Of a DNA stretch of 64,000 bases, positions 38,180 to 46,459 are shown one piece after another. The notes under the pieces were generated by a model. The model was not told the origin of the DNA, ran no database searches, and saw nothing but the letters and a program-made list of their open reading frames with translations. A program made the position numbers and the translations under genes. This DNA comes from Nocardioides guangzhouensis. Its GTDB lineage: Bacteria > Actinomycetota > Actinomycetes > Propionibacteriales > Nocardioidaceae. Position 1 is the stretch's first letter, and each line of letters opens with the position of its first letter. Location of the stretch: assembly GCF_004519545.1 (NCBI RefSeq), contig NZ_SDKM01000023.1, forward strand, positions 1 through 64,000, read 5' to 3'.

Positions 38180-38803
38180 GTGGAACCCGCCGCGGTGGTC
38201 ACCGGGACCGGAGTGGCCCGCACCCGGACCACGCCCCATCGCCCCGCCTTCCATGCTCGGGTCGGCCCCGCGGGCTGGATCGCGGTTGCGCTGTGCGGGC
38301 TGGGCCTCGCACTACTGACCGGGGGTGGCGGCAGTTCCTTCTCACTCGGAGCCCTGGTGACCCTGTGCGGTGCAGCGTGCTTTGCCGGCCACATCGCCGG
38401 GCTCAGCGAGTGGGCGACATCGGCGAACGCCTACGGATTGACTGCCTGGTCGGTGGGGGTGGCAGCGACCGTCTCTGGTGCCGTGTCGGTGCTGACCGGT
38501 CAAGTGGGTGTCCCCGTCACCGCTTCGGCCTGGCAGGCGCTTCTGTACGTTGCGCTCGCGGCCACGTGCCTGGGATTCGCCGTCTAGGCCTAGGCCCAAA
38601 GCGCTCTCTCCGCTACCACCGCGGCGGTCGTGATGACGATGGAGCCGGTGTTCGCCGCTGTGATCGCCGTCGTCCTTGGCGGCGAGCAACTCTCGGTGGC
38701 TGCCTGGCTCGGCGGGTTCCTCGTTGTTTCGTCCATGTTCGTCGCCGAACTCGGGCCCCGCGAATGCTGCGATGCGGTCGCTCCGCGAATCGAATGCTGC
38801 TGA
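38180..38803 (+). pseudogene. EamA/DMT transporter remnant, two nonsense codons
   Basis: The plus frame encodes the C-terminal half of an EamA-family drug/metabolite exporter: AGWIAVALCGLGLALLTGGG, LVTLCGAACFAGHIAGLSEW, WQALLYVALAATCLGFAV. Then come TAG, GCC, TAG at 38585-38593, and the frame resumes as AQSALSATTAAVVMTMEPVF, AAVIAVVLGGEQLSVAAWLG, GFLVVSSMFVAELGP to the stop at 38803. The lost residues would be Gln-Ala-Trp (CAG and TGG each mutated to TAG). The N-terminal five helices are also missing. Confidence 0.87.
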
Positions 38804-39230
38804 TGGGCCCAACCGGAATGACCGAGCAGACGACGGCCGTCCGTTCACCCCCGGCCGGCCACTCCCGGGTCGCAACCTATTGGCCACATATGTCGCTAGG
38901 AACTCCAAGACGGGCCGAGCCGACGCCGTAGCATGGGGAGGACAAGTCGTCGTCGACGGCGGCGATCAGCCCAGCAGCGTTGCTGGTGGATTCGTCGAAA
39001 CTCCTCCGAGGAGTGGGGACCTTCCGCCGCAATGACAAGGCATGGGGTTCGAATCACTCGATCGCCAGCTCGATCGCCAGGGCGTCGTGTCGCGGATATT
39101 CCCCAAGTATTGGGTCAGAACGCCGCTTGCGACGCCCAACCCGAGCAAACCTTGGAGCTACCGATTCGACGTTCGTGCAGGTCAGAGCGGCAATGAGTAC
39201 ACGTCCACAAACACCATGAGCGCAACGTAG
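38804..39230. other. no gene seen
   Basis: 427 bases between the transporter remnant and the tRNA end. Open frames have no family resemblance. GATCGCCAGCTCGATCGCCAG near 39060 minus its last base is a short tandem repeat of 11 bp. The 5' part of a tRNA was looked for here and not found. Confidence 0.35.
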
Positions 39231-39272
39231 GAGATCAAGGGGTCGCAGGTTCAAATCCTGCCCCAGCTACCA
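39231..39272 (+). other. tRNA 3' end, probable attachment-site remnant
   Basis: A perfect T-arm (GCAGG TTCAAAT CCTGC, 39245-39261) is followed by an acceptor 3' strand CCCAGCT, discriminator A and CCA. The matching 5' acceptor AGCTGGG, D-arm and anticodon arm are absent upstream. A tRNA 3' half standing alone is what integrases leave at the far end of an inserted element. The minus strand spells the GAGFEPATP peptide that is a known artefact of antisense T-arms. Confidence 0.65.
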
Positions 39273-39277
39273 ATGTG

Positions 39278-39318
39278 CGATGTCCCGCGACACCGTTGAC
39301 AGGTGTCTCGGGACATCG
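39278..39318. repeat. IS481-end-like inverted repeat
   Basis: Arms CGATGTCCCGCGACAC and GTGTCTCGGGACATCG pair with one mismatch around a 9-nt loop. A third partial copy GGACATCGTT follows. The TGTCTCGGGACATC sequence resembles terminal inverted repeats of actinobacterial IS481 elements, and an IS481 transposase tail starts 18 bases further on. Confidence 0.55.
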
Positions 39319-39335
39319 TTGGACATCGTTGCTTT

Positions 39336-39530
39336 TCAGGCCGGTTTGGGGCCGGGGCCTGGGGGGCGGTCGAGGGGCTGGTAGTCCTTGGCCGGGTCCA
39401 GGGTGAGGTCGCGGAGGAGCTGGCTGGTTTCGGCGTCGATGGCCCACTCCTTCTGGGTCTGGTGGAACCTCTCCACCTTTTCCGCAGGTCTGCGGGTGTC
39501 GGGGCCGGGAGTGGTCCAGCTTGACGCCGA
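39336..39530 (-). mobile_element. IS481-family transposase remnant
   Basis: The minus frame gives AEKVERFHQTQKEWAIDAET, then SQLLRDLTLDPAKDYQPLDR and PPGPGPKPA with a stop at 39336. KVERFHQTxKxW is the end of the DDE integrase core. The LRDLTLDPxKDYQPL tail is the C-terminal end of long IS481-type transposases. In intact relatives about 70-80 residues separate them, so an internal deletion has fused the two. The N-terminal part is missing. Confidence 0.72.
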
Positions 39531-39717
39531 GCAGGTCGAGCTCGAGTGCGACGCGGCCGCCCCGGCGGGCTTGCCGGTGAAGTCCAGAACCACGCGCCGA
39601 ATGCCCAGCCCGGCGAGGCAGCTAGCCCGGCGAGCGCGATCATGTCAGAAGCGAATGCTCGACCAGCGAGGTCAGGCACTGGCTCCGGGCTCGGTTCGAG
39701 GAGACCTTCGTGACGGC
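39531..39717. other. short debris between IS481 remnant and rocD
   Basis: No supportable gene. The sequence has fragments in several frames that may belong to the IS481 element, but none is convincing. Confidence 0.3.
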
Positions 39718-40971
39718 TCAGCCGGCGCAGATGGTCTGGAAGGCGGTGACGAGGAGGTCGATGTCGTCCTCGGAGGCGACCAGAGGCGGGGCCAGACGGA
39801 CGGTCTGGCCGTGCGCATCCTTGGCGAGGATGCCGTGGTCGAGAAGCTGCTCGCAGACGTGCCGGCCGGTGCTCAGCTCAGGGCTGACGTCGACGCCCGC
39901 CCACAGCCCACGGGCCCTCACCGCGTCGACGCCCTGGCCGACGAGCGATCCGAGGCCGGCGGCCAGCCGGTCACCGAGGGTTTCGGCGCGCTCCTGGAAC
40001 TCACCCGTGTGCAGTATCGCGATCACTTCGCGGCCGATCGCAGCGGCCAGAGGGTTGCCGCCGAAGGTCGAGCCATGGGAGCCGGGGGTGATCACTTCGA
40101 GCACGTCGCTGTCCGCCGTGATCGCCGAGACCGGGTAGAGGCCGCCGCCGAGAGCCTTGCCCAGGACGTAGACGTCGGGCACGACGTCCTCGTGGTCGCA
40201 GGCGAAGGTCCGCCCGGTCCGGGCGAGGCCGGACTGGATCTCGTCGGCCATCATCAGGACGTCGACGGAGTTGCACAGCGTGCGTACCTGCTGGAGGTAG
40301 CCGTCCGGCGGGATGATCACGCCGGCTTCGCCCTGGATGGGTTCGAGCAGCACGGCGACCGTGGTCTCGTCGATGGCGGCCTCGAGGGCGGCGAGGTCGC
40401 CGTACGGAACGACTCGGAAGCCCGGGGTGTATGGCGCGTAGTGGGCGGTTGCGGTTGGGTCGGTGGAAAACGACACGATGGTTGTGGTCCGGCCGTGGAA
40501 GTTGCCCTCCATCGCCACGATCGTCGCCTGGTTCTCCGCGACGCCCTTGACGAGGTAGCCCCACTTGCGAGCCAGCTTGATCGCGGTCTCGACGGCCTCG
40601 GCGCCCGAGTTCATCGGCAGGACCATCTCCTTGCCGGTCAGCCGTGCGAGGTCCCGGGCGAACGGGCCGAGCTGGTCGTCATAGAAGGCCCGCGAGGTCA
40701 GCGTGAGCCGACCCAGTTGCTCCTGCGCCCGCGCGACGAGGCGCGGGTGCGCGTGGCCGAAGTTCAGTGCGCTGTAGCCGGCCAGGCAGTCGAGGTAGCG
40801 ACGCCCCTCGACGTCGGTCACCCAGGCGCCCTCTCCGGCGGACAGCACCACGCGGAGCGGGTGGTAGTTGTGGGCGGCGTACGCCTCGTTGAGCTCGATG
40901 TGTGCCTCGGTGTCGCTGAGCGGCAGGCTGCTCGTCTCCGGGGTGCCGGTGCTGCTCGTCATGCTCGGCAT
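39718..40971 (-). CDS. rocD: ornithine--oxo-acid aminotransferase
   Basis: 417 residues of class III PLP aminotransferases, ornithine type. The start region IELNEAYAAHNYHPLRVVLS is the OAT signature, followed by PMNSGAEAVETAIKLARKWG and the acidic PLP contact VLMMADEIQSGLARTG. The Schiff-base lysine lies in YVLGKALGGGLYPVSAITA, and GSHGSTFGGNPLAAAIGREV is the other-subunit phosphate loop. It converts ornithine and 2-oxoglutarate to glutamate semialdehyde and glutamate. The upstream hypothetical gene overlaps its start by 13 nt. It is enclosed by IS481 and IS256 remnants. Confidence 0.95.
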   Translation of the reverse strand: MPSMTSSTGTPETSSLPLSDTEAHIELNEAYAAHNYHPLRVVLSAGEGAWVTDVEGRRYLDCLAGYSALNFGHAHPRLVARAQEQLGRLTLTSRAFYDDQLGPFARDLARLTGKEMVLPMNSGAEAVETAIKLARKWGYLVKGVAENQATIVAMEGNFHGRTTTIVSFSTDPTATAHYAPYTPGFRVVPYGDLAALEAAIDETTVAVLLEPIQGEAGVIIPPDGYLQQVRTLCNSVDVLMMADEIQSGLARTGRTFACDHEDVVPDVYVLGKALGGGLYPVSAITADSDVLEVITPGSHGSTFGGNPLAAAIGREVIAILHTGEFQERAETLGDRLAAGLGSLVGQGVDAVRARGLWAGVDVSPELSTGRHVCEQLLDHGILAKDAHGQTVRLAPPLVASEDDIDLLVTAFQTICAG

Positions 40972-41423
40972 CGTCTCTCACCCCGATCGCCGCGATCCCC
41001 ACTTTGTCCGACAATCTCAAGCCGCATATCCAGCGCAACCACCTCCCCGACGCAGCCGCCATGCTTGCTCGGGCGGCTGGCCGCCATGACGACGTCGGTG
41101 GCGAGGCTAAAGATCCGCTGCACACGGTCGGGGTCCTCCCAGCGGTGGCTCTCGACGAACGTCATCCAGCGATCGGGACGAATCGTGGATGTCTCGGAGT
41201 ATTCGAGCTCCGGCCACGTGACCGCCAGCTCCATGAGTTCCAGGAACGCATCTTGGTCATACTCGATCGCTACCAGCCTGTCGTGGTGCCGTTCTGTCGC
41301 GCCGTTGAAAGCACATGTAACGCGACACCCCGGGTGGCGGACCGCCACTAGGGTCGATCCGCGGCTCGGCGGCCCGGACGGTGCCTGGTCGCCTGGGCGG
41401 TAGTCGTTCTGCGGTTCACTCAT
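40959..41423 (-). CDS. hypothetical protein upstream of rocD
   Basis: 154 residues, not recognised. After a polar N-terminus it runs STLVAVRHPGCRVTCAFNGA, RLVAIEYDQDAFLELMELAV, WPELEYSETSTIRPDRWMTF, then a helical part (DRVQRIFSLATDVVMAASRP). The end is short and charged. It overlaps rocD, suggesting cotranslation. No signal peptide or helix for membrane insertion is visible. Possibly a regulator or a partner of ornithine metabolism, but that is only from context. Confidence 0.5.
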   Translation of the reverse strand: MSEPQNDYRPGDQAPSGPPSRGSTLVAVRHPGCRVTCAFNGATERHHDRLVAIEYDQDAFLELMELAVTWPELEYSETSTIRPDRWMTFVESHRWEDPDRVQRIFSLATDVVMAASRPSKHGGCVGEVVALDMRLEIVGQSGDRGDRGERRCRA

Positions 41424-41739
41424 AAGGCTTGCCACGTCCCCTTGGTGACTGACCGCCAAGGCGAGCGGAACCGTTTCTGGAGTCGAGGTCCGACGTCCAG
41501 ACGTCCGCCTCCCGGGCCAGGGACTGGAGCCCGGCGAGTGCCCGGCCGTGGCAGGTTTGCCGAGTGGCATGTTGGCCTCTCCTATCTCCGGCGCCGGCGA
41601 ACCTCCTTCGCCCGGCTCTGGTGCGACCGTAGGAAGATCCGACATGGGAAACCATGGCGGTTGACGGCAGGTCTGTTGGCCGTTGTGTTGCCGGTCGCAA
41701 GCAAAGTGGCGATGCTTCGACTCAAGACGGTGGTGGCGC
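41424..41739. other. no gene seen
   Basis: 316 bases between the IS256 remnant and the rocD pair. No convincing coding or regulatory signal is visible. It probably includes the outer end of the IS and the rocD-pair promoter. Confidence 0.35.
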
Positions 41740-42833
41740 AGGGGAGTCATGTCCATTGACCTGGTGTACGGCGAGTGATCCTGCGTCGTTGTGGTTAAAG
41801 CCGTGATGCCTCGCAGGGGCACTTCGGCTGGCACCTCCCTCGTCGTTGGTGGTGACGGCCTTCTGAGCGGACGGACCAGGACACCGGGGCCGAGGTAGCT
41901 TCGGCCTTCGGCCCATTTCGTCGTGTTGTTCGGTCAGGACGGCGCCCACGCGGCGGATGATGCAGGCTCGGTCGGGAAAGGTCTCGACCACGTCGGTGCG
42001 GCGTCGGGCCTCGTGGATGAGGCGCTCGTTGGGATTGTTGGGCCAGAATGGCGCCAGGCCTCCTTGGGGAACGTGGTGAACGCCAGGCTGTCGGCGGGTG
42101 CACCCTTCCGGGTGCACGGCAACCTTGGGCAGCTTTTCAGTCAGGCGTTCGACGACGCGGTCGAGCTGGGCGTGCCCCCGCGGGCTGGTCGTCGATCGAG
42201 TGCAATAGTGGCCTTACCCAGCCCCACGACTTCTTCGGGTCGCGGCCATCAGTTGTGCCGGCCCGACTTCCGCGGGTAGTTGACGTGGAGGTCGAGGATC
42301 TGCCGATGCCCCGTCGGTGTTGACACCGGTCGCGACAGGCCATGCGTCGTCCGACGCCGCGGCTACCCTCGCGGACATTGAGCACCAGCGCGTCGGCGGC
42401 TACGAATTGGAAAGGGCCCGCGTCGTCGGGGCGTCGGGGAACTCCTCCACATGGGCGTCGAGCTCCTTGGGCAAATCTCGCCGACCTGGGACTTGGACAG
42501 GCTGGTGATGCCCAGGCTCTGCACGGGCTTGTCCATCCTCCGGGTCGAGACGCGAGCGGGTAGCAGGTCGCCACCACGCTGGTGAGCGCCCGCTCGGCCC
42601 GCTTGCCGCGCTCCGGCGGCCACTCCGGGAAGGACGACCCTTGCCGCGGCTTGGGGATCGCGACGTCGACCCGTTCCGGCGCGGGTGTCAAAGTCGCGGT
42701 GACGGCATCCGTTACGCAGGCTTACCCACTCCGGGTGAAGCTTCTGAAGCATCTTGCACAACAGGTCAGGGCGGGCCCGGGCGAGCTGATCCCCGAGCAC
42801 CAGGGGCAGGTCGATACCGGACCGGACGGTCAT
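41740..42833 (-). mobile_element. IS256-family transposase, decayed
   Basis: Minus strand from ATG at 42833: MTVRSGIDLPLVLGDQLARA, RPDLLCKMLQ, then through several frames NGCRHRDFDTRAGTGRR, FPEWPPERGKRAERALTSVV, STRRMDKPVQSLGITSLSKS, FQFVAADALVLNVREGSRGV, NPNERLIHEARRRTDVVETF and LTEQHDE. These follow IS256 transposase order, including the VAADAL catalytic-Asp region and the C-terminal Glu region (RRTDVV). At least four frameshifts and an internal loss between about 42340 and 42120 inactivate it. The natural C-terminus appears to end near 41740-41800. Confidence 0.85.
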
Positions 42834-43041
42834 CGTTGTGTCCTTCTTCGAGTCGGCTGTGAGAGATCGCACCACGGATCACCCGCCGGCCGTCGCCTAC
42901 TTCAGCCGCGGCACGCACGCTTCACCGGGATCCGTACGCCAGTCTGTTCAGTCACTACAGGGCTGGATGCCTGGAGGGATGAGCGAGCGCCCGACGAGGA
43001 GGAGATGCCACCGGAGCAAATCGCCCTGGATCCTGGCCGGA
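42834..43041. other. intergenic, no gene seen
   Basis: About 208 bases between the IS256 remnant and the 3' end of the amidohydrolase gene. No coding, terminator or repeat signal stands out. This marks the left end of the 43-61 kb cluster. Confidence 0.4.
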
Positions 43042-43869
43042 TCAGCCGTAGAGGGTTGTGAAGTTGTCACGAAGGATCAAGTTTGCGAGCTCTCCGTCGC
43101 CGGCCGCCGCGCGAAGGCGAGCAAGTTCGCCGACGTGATCGCCCCACGGCTCATCGCTGGCGAATAGCAGTCGGTCATGGCCGATCCCGCGCCGTTCGAT
43201 CTCCTTCACCAGCCAACGCGGAGCGAATCCGACAGCCCAACTTGTGTCGGTGTAGACCTGTTTGCCCGCCTCGATCCAGTCGAAGAAGCGACTCCCGATC
43301 AGCTTGATGTGTGCACTCACACCGCCCCCCAGATGTACCAAGTGGATTTTGACGTCGTCGCCGTAGCGCTCGACCAGGGAACCGATCTCGTCGATGTCAG
43401 ATGCCCCACCGGACGACGTGTGCACGTGTACTACGAGGTCTGACGAGCGTGCGGCGTTGAAGATCTGGTCCAGCTGCGGCGCGCACTCGGGGTCATCGAC
43501 TCGTCCACCCAACAGGAAACTCGTCTTAAGGACCCTCACGCCCTTCTCGCCGGTGTGCGCCAGGGCGCTTGTATTCAGTTCGGCGTCCTGAGGTCGCGGC
43601 GACACCCACAAGCCACAACTGACTCTGTCATCTGCGGCGGCTGCCTCCAATGCGAGCTCATTGAACGAGAACGACACAGCCGCGTCAGGAACCCCGTAGT
43701 TGGGCATGACCATGGCTCGCTCGGTGCCTTCGACATCGAGGTCGGCGAGGAATTCCTTGACGGTGCCGCGAGCCGAACTGTCGGGGTGGACCGCCGGGCC
43801 GCCGTAGAACGGAAACGCCGGCAGGAGGCCGATGTGGCGGTGGGCGTCATTGACGAGTTTGGAAGCCAT
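43042..43869 (-). CDS. amidohydrolase-related (Amidohydro_2) protein
   Basis: 275 residues of the metal-dependent TIM-barrel amidohydrolase-2/PTE-like family. The N-terminal strand reads MASKLVNDAHRHIGLLPAFP (a single DAHRH in place of HxH). KGVRVLKTSFLLGG lies mid-barrel, and DLVVHVHTSSGGASDIDEIG and IHLVHLGGGVSAHIKLIG give further histidines. The terminal aspartate lies in RLLFASDEPWGDHVGEL. It should hydrolyse or decarboxylate a small polar substrate. The start is ATG at 43869; GGGAGG is only 1 nt away and a -10-like TAGTAT lies 11 nt upstream, so the leader is nearly absent. It sits at the left edge of the sulfonate/carbamoyl cluster. Confidence 0.82.
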   Translation of the reverse strand: MASKLVNDAHRHIGLLPAFPFYGGPAVHPDSSARGTVKEFLADLDVEGTERAMVMPNYGVPDAAVSFSFNELALEAAAADDRVSCGLWVSPRPQDAELNTSALAHTGEKGVRVLKTSFLLGGRVDDPECAPQLDQIFNAARSSDLVVHVHTSSGGASDIDEIGSLVERYGDDVKIHLVHLGGGVSAHIKLIGSRFFDWIEAGKQVYTDTSWAVGFAPRWLVKEIERRGIGHDRLLFASDEPWGDHVGELARLRAAAGDGELANLILRDNFTTLYG

Positions 43870-43905
43870 GCCTCCCAACTATACTACAAGATCATATCGG
43901 ATAGT
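43870..43905 (-). promoter_or_regulatory. promoter of amidohydrolase gene
   Basis: On the minus strand TCTTGTAGTATAGTTGGGAG precedes the ATG. TAGTAT is a good actinobacterial -10 (TANNNT) and gives a leader of only a few bases. The same TGTAGTATAG string occurs before the comA-like gene at 54081-54090. Confidence 0.5.
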
Positions 43906-44076
43906 AGAGACCGGAAGCAGGCGAGCGGGCGCCCGCGGTCTCCCGCGTGGCCCCCGGCGCTCGCTGCTCCGTCCGTCGACACCGAGTCTTAGGGCATCCA
44001 GAAGCGTCCAGCCGCCGGAAAGGTTCAGTCGCCGGCCAAGTGCGGGTTGACGACGCTCCGATGTGTCCAACTGCCG

Positions 44077-44691
44077 TCACGAGTCCCGCAGCGCCACCCA
44101 CAGCGCGCGCGCCGCGCGATCACCCTCATTGACCCAGTGATGGGGTTGATCGCCCATGAAATGGAGCGCGTCGCCGGTCCCGACCTCGTGCCGTGTCCCT
44201 GCGATTTCGAAGATCAACGAGCCCTCGAGCGTGAAGACCAGTTCTTCCCCGGCGTGGACAAGTGGCTTGTCGCCACTGTTCGCGCCGGGATCGACGGTGG
44301 CGAGCGCCGCTGCACTCCGGAAGGGGGCGTAGGGGCCGGACACGCCGGCGAGGGTCAGGCCAACATGTGGGGTGAACAAGGCTGGGCGGTCCGACGCCGG
44401 CGTGAATGCGACGGGCTCGGGCTGGCCCTCATCCTGTTCGACAAAGTACGTCACCGGGCGGTCGAGAGCCTTCGCGACCTTCAGCAGCGTGGTGATCGTC
44501 GGCACCATGTCGTTTCGCTCAATCTTGTGGATTGCCGCGGCAGACACCTCCGCCTTGACCGCCAGTTGCTGCAGCGAAAGCCGCTGTTCCTGGCGGAGCT
44601 TCTTCACCTTCGGGCCGATGGAGCTGACGATTTCGTCGACGTGCTCGTCGAGGCGGACCGAAGCCGCAGAGGTGCTCTTGGTCTTGGTCAT
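44077..44691 (-). CDS. XRE-cupin transcriptional regulator
   Basis: 204 residues. The HTH_3 domain (about 27-85) reads IGPKVKKLRQEQRLSLQQLA, VKAEVSAAAIHKIERNDMVP, then TITTLLKVAKALDR. A cupin_2 barrel follows (about 130-200; HAGEELVFTLEGSLIFEIAG, GTGDALHFMGDQPHHWVNEG). Regulators of this build sense small molecules and often control adjacent catabolic or polyamine genes. It is divergent from the flavoprotein gene at 44796, and likely controls the cluster from 43.0 to 61.4 kb. ATAGAGGA precedes the ATG. Confidence 0.92.
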   Translation of the reverse strand: MTKTKSTSAASVRLDEHVDEIVSSIGPKVKKLRQEQRLSLQQLAVKAEVSAAAIHKIERNDMVPTITTLLKVAKALDRPVTYFVEQDEGQPEPVAFTPASDRPALFTPHVGLTLAGVSGPYAPFRSAAALATVDPGANSGDKPLVHAGEELVFTLEGSLIFEIAGTRHEVGTGDALHFMGDQPHHWVNEGDRAARALWVALRDS

Positions 44692-44704
44692 GTCCTCTAT
44701 CCCC

Positions 44705-44732
44705 TTGACGCGTAGGCATCATGCAATATAGT
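44705..44732 (+). promoter_or_regulatory. strong sigma-70-like promoter
   Basis: TTGACG (44705-44710) and TATAGT (44727-44732) are separated by 16 bp and lie between the divergent XRE-cupin and flavoprotein genes. AAACGAAAGTCAAC follows. This is the best -35/-10 pair seen in the window and should drive the flavoprotein-DsrE-like genes. Confidence 0.7.
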
Positions 44733-44795
44733 AAACGAAAGTCAACCATGGTGAGCGGCAGTTGCTTGACGCCCACCTTCAGACGGAGGCCTGGA

Positions 44796-46133
44796 GTGAC
44801 GCGCAAGATCGTAGTCGTCGGTGGTGGAGCGGCCGGGATGGGCGCGGCGGGCGGCGCCAAGGCTGTCGATCCTCAGTGTGCGGTGACGGTTTACACCGGC
44901 TTCGACGATGTTGCCTACAGCCCGTGCGGTATCCCCTACGTGCACGGCAAGGAGATCGACAGCTTCGAGCGGCTTTTCCTCGCGTCCAAGCAGGCCTATG
45001 TCGATGCCGGGATCGACGTCCGATACAACGCCGACGTCACCAGGGTCGACGTGAATCGCAAGGTGGTCGAGGTTGCCGGTCAGGGCGAAGTTCCGTGGGA
45101 CACCCTTGTGCTGGCGACCGGGTTCAATTACGCCGACCCGGGTGTTCCCGGTGGAGATCTCGGGGGTCTCTATTACGTGAAGAACATCCGCGAGGCCATG
45201 GAATGGGACAAGGTCCTGGACACGGTCAGGTCGGCGGTGGTGGTCGAGGCTTCGCCACTCGGCGTGGAGATGGTGACTGCGCTCGCTCACCGCGGCATCG
45301 AGACCCACCTGGTAGACCCGAGTCCCTGGCCGATGTCGGAGATCGCCGATCCCGACATCATGGCGCCGGTCGAGGAGTCCTGGAGCGAACTCGGTGTCAC
45401 GACGCACTTCAACACTACGCTGAAGGCTTTCCGCGGCGACGGGCAGGTGCGGGCCGTGCAGACGTCCGACGGCGAGATCAACGCTGATCTTGCGGTGATC
45501 TGCACCCACAAGGAACCGAACAACGCGCTAGGCGTCGCTGCTGGCCTCAACATCGGCTCCACCGGCGGCTTCATCGTCGACGAGCGGATGGCGACCTCCG
45601 CCCCGGGGGTGTTCGCAGCCGGTGACTGCACTGAGATTCCGAACGGGCTGACCGGCGTGCCACTCCAGGGACTCACGGGCAGCCACGCCTACGCGCAGGG
45701 AAAGACAGCAGGTATCAACGCGGCAGGTGGCTCACGGGCCTACAGCGCCGTCTATGTGCCGTGGGGGACCGCGGCGGGTAAGTGGATCATCGGAGGCGCG
45801 TCCCTCGGTGAGACCACGGCAACGGCTCTGGGGATCCCGTACGTCGTGGGGAGCGCGGAGGGCATTTCGCGAGCTCGGTACTACCCGGGTGTCAAGCCAG
45901 TCAAGGTCAAACTGTTGGCCGAGCCGGGAAGTCTGCGACTCCTCGGGGCCCAGATGGTCGGCGGTGAGGGCATCAAGGAACGCGCTGACTTCCTCGCGGT
46001 GGCGATCAAGTTCGGACTGACCCTGCACGACCTGGCTCACATGGAGAACGTCTACTCGCCGGCAATCGGGGCGCTCAACGAGCCGATAGTCGTTGCCGCT
46101 CAAAGCGGCATCGACGGATTGCGGAAGGGCTGA
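44796..46133 (+). CDS. single-cysteine pyridine nucleotide-disulfide reductase
   Basis: 445 residues, the length of CoA-disulfide reductase and NADH oxidase relatives. FAD motif: TRKIVVVGGGAAGMGAAGGA. The sole redox Cys lies in DVAYSPCGIPYVHGKEIDSF, matching the SxxCGxPY active site of CoA-disulfide reductases rather than the CxxxxC of glutathione reductase. The NAD(P)H site is degenerate (SAVVVEASPLGVEMVTALAH), the FAD site is GVFAAGDCTEIPNGLTG, and a dimerisation domain starts near RYYPGVKPVKVKLLAEPG. GTG at 44796 has GGAGG upstream; ATG at 44748 is an alternative. It likely reduces a low-molecular-weight disulfide or persulfide. The next gene follows by 2 nt. Confidence 0.88.
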   Translation: MTRKIVVVGGGAAGMGAAGGAKAVDPQCAVTVYTGFDDVAYSPCGIPYVHGKEIDSFERLFLASKQAYVDAGIDVRYNADVTRVDVNRKVVEVAGQGEVPWDTLVLATGFNYADPGVPGGDLGGLYYVKNIREAMEWDKVLDTVRSAVVVEASPLGVEMVTALAHRGIETHLVDPSPWPMSEIADPDIMAPVEESWSELGVTTHFNTTLKAFRGDGQVRAVQTSDGEINADLAVICTHKEPNNALGVAAGLNIGSTGGFIVDERMATSAPGVFAAGDCTEIPNGLTGVPLQGLTGSHAYAQGKTAGINAAGGSRAYSAVYVPWGTAAGKWIIGGASLGETTATALGIPYVVGSAEGISRARYYPGVKPVKVKLLAEPGSLRLLGAQMVGGEGIKERADFLAVAIKFGLTLHDLAHMENVYSPAIGALNEPIVVAAQSGIDGLRKG

Positions 46134-46135
46134 CG

Positions 46136-46459
46136 ATGCCCCTTTCCCGTTGGCTACGGAGCAACGCAGAGCACTATCTGTTGATCGCGGCCCAAGGGCG
46201 GATCGCCCGCCAGTACGGAGCTCGAACGCCGCGGCCACCGCACGGACTTCGCGAGTTCGTTTGGCTCCGGGTGTTCGCACCCGTCTACCGGGTGCTGCCA
46301 TGGCCTCTGCGTCACAAGATCATGCTGGCGATGCCGGGAAGTCACCGTCGACAGTGGGCTCCACCGCCCCAGGCGCATGGCTCAGCCGTGCAGTCCCACT
46401 TGTCGAACACATCAATCCAACCAAAGAAGGAGTCTCGCAATGGCACAGATCGTGGGTGA
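46136..46459 (+). CDS. small basic hypothetical protein
   Basis: 107 residues, not recognised. MPLSRWLRSNAEHYLLIAAQ, then amphipathic VWLRVFAPVYRVLPWPLRHK and IMLAMPGSHRRQWAPP. Net charge is strongly positive. It might be a membrane-associated or protein-protein interaction factor. It starts 2 nt after the flavoprotein stop and overlaps the DsrE-like gene by 20 nt, so it is embedded in the operon. The last third is low complexity. Confidence 0.55.
   Translation: MPLSRWLRSNAEHYLLIAAQGRIARQYGARTPRPPHGLREFVWLRVFAPVYRVLPWPLRHKIMLAMPGSHRRQWAPPPQAHGSAVQSHLSNTSIQPKKESRNGTDRG

Noticed and set aside
39054-39447. Minus-strand peptide with GAGFEPATP
   Set aside because: This string is the translated reverse complement of a tRNA T-arm and acceptor end, a frequent mis-annotation. 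It was recorded as tRNA 3' end instead.
39388-41403. 671-codon plus-strand open frame
   Set aside because: It is antisense to rocD and runs through IS481 debris. No domain resemblance on this strand.
44796-46133. 2-ketopropyl-CoM oxidoreductase/carboxylase
   Set aside because: It was tempting because of the nearby coenzyme-M-like genes. The protein has a single active-site Cys (SPCGIPY) and is about 445 residues. The carboxylase is longer and carries a CxxxxC pair like glutathione reductase.
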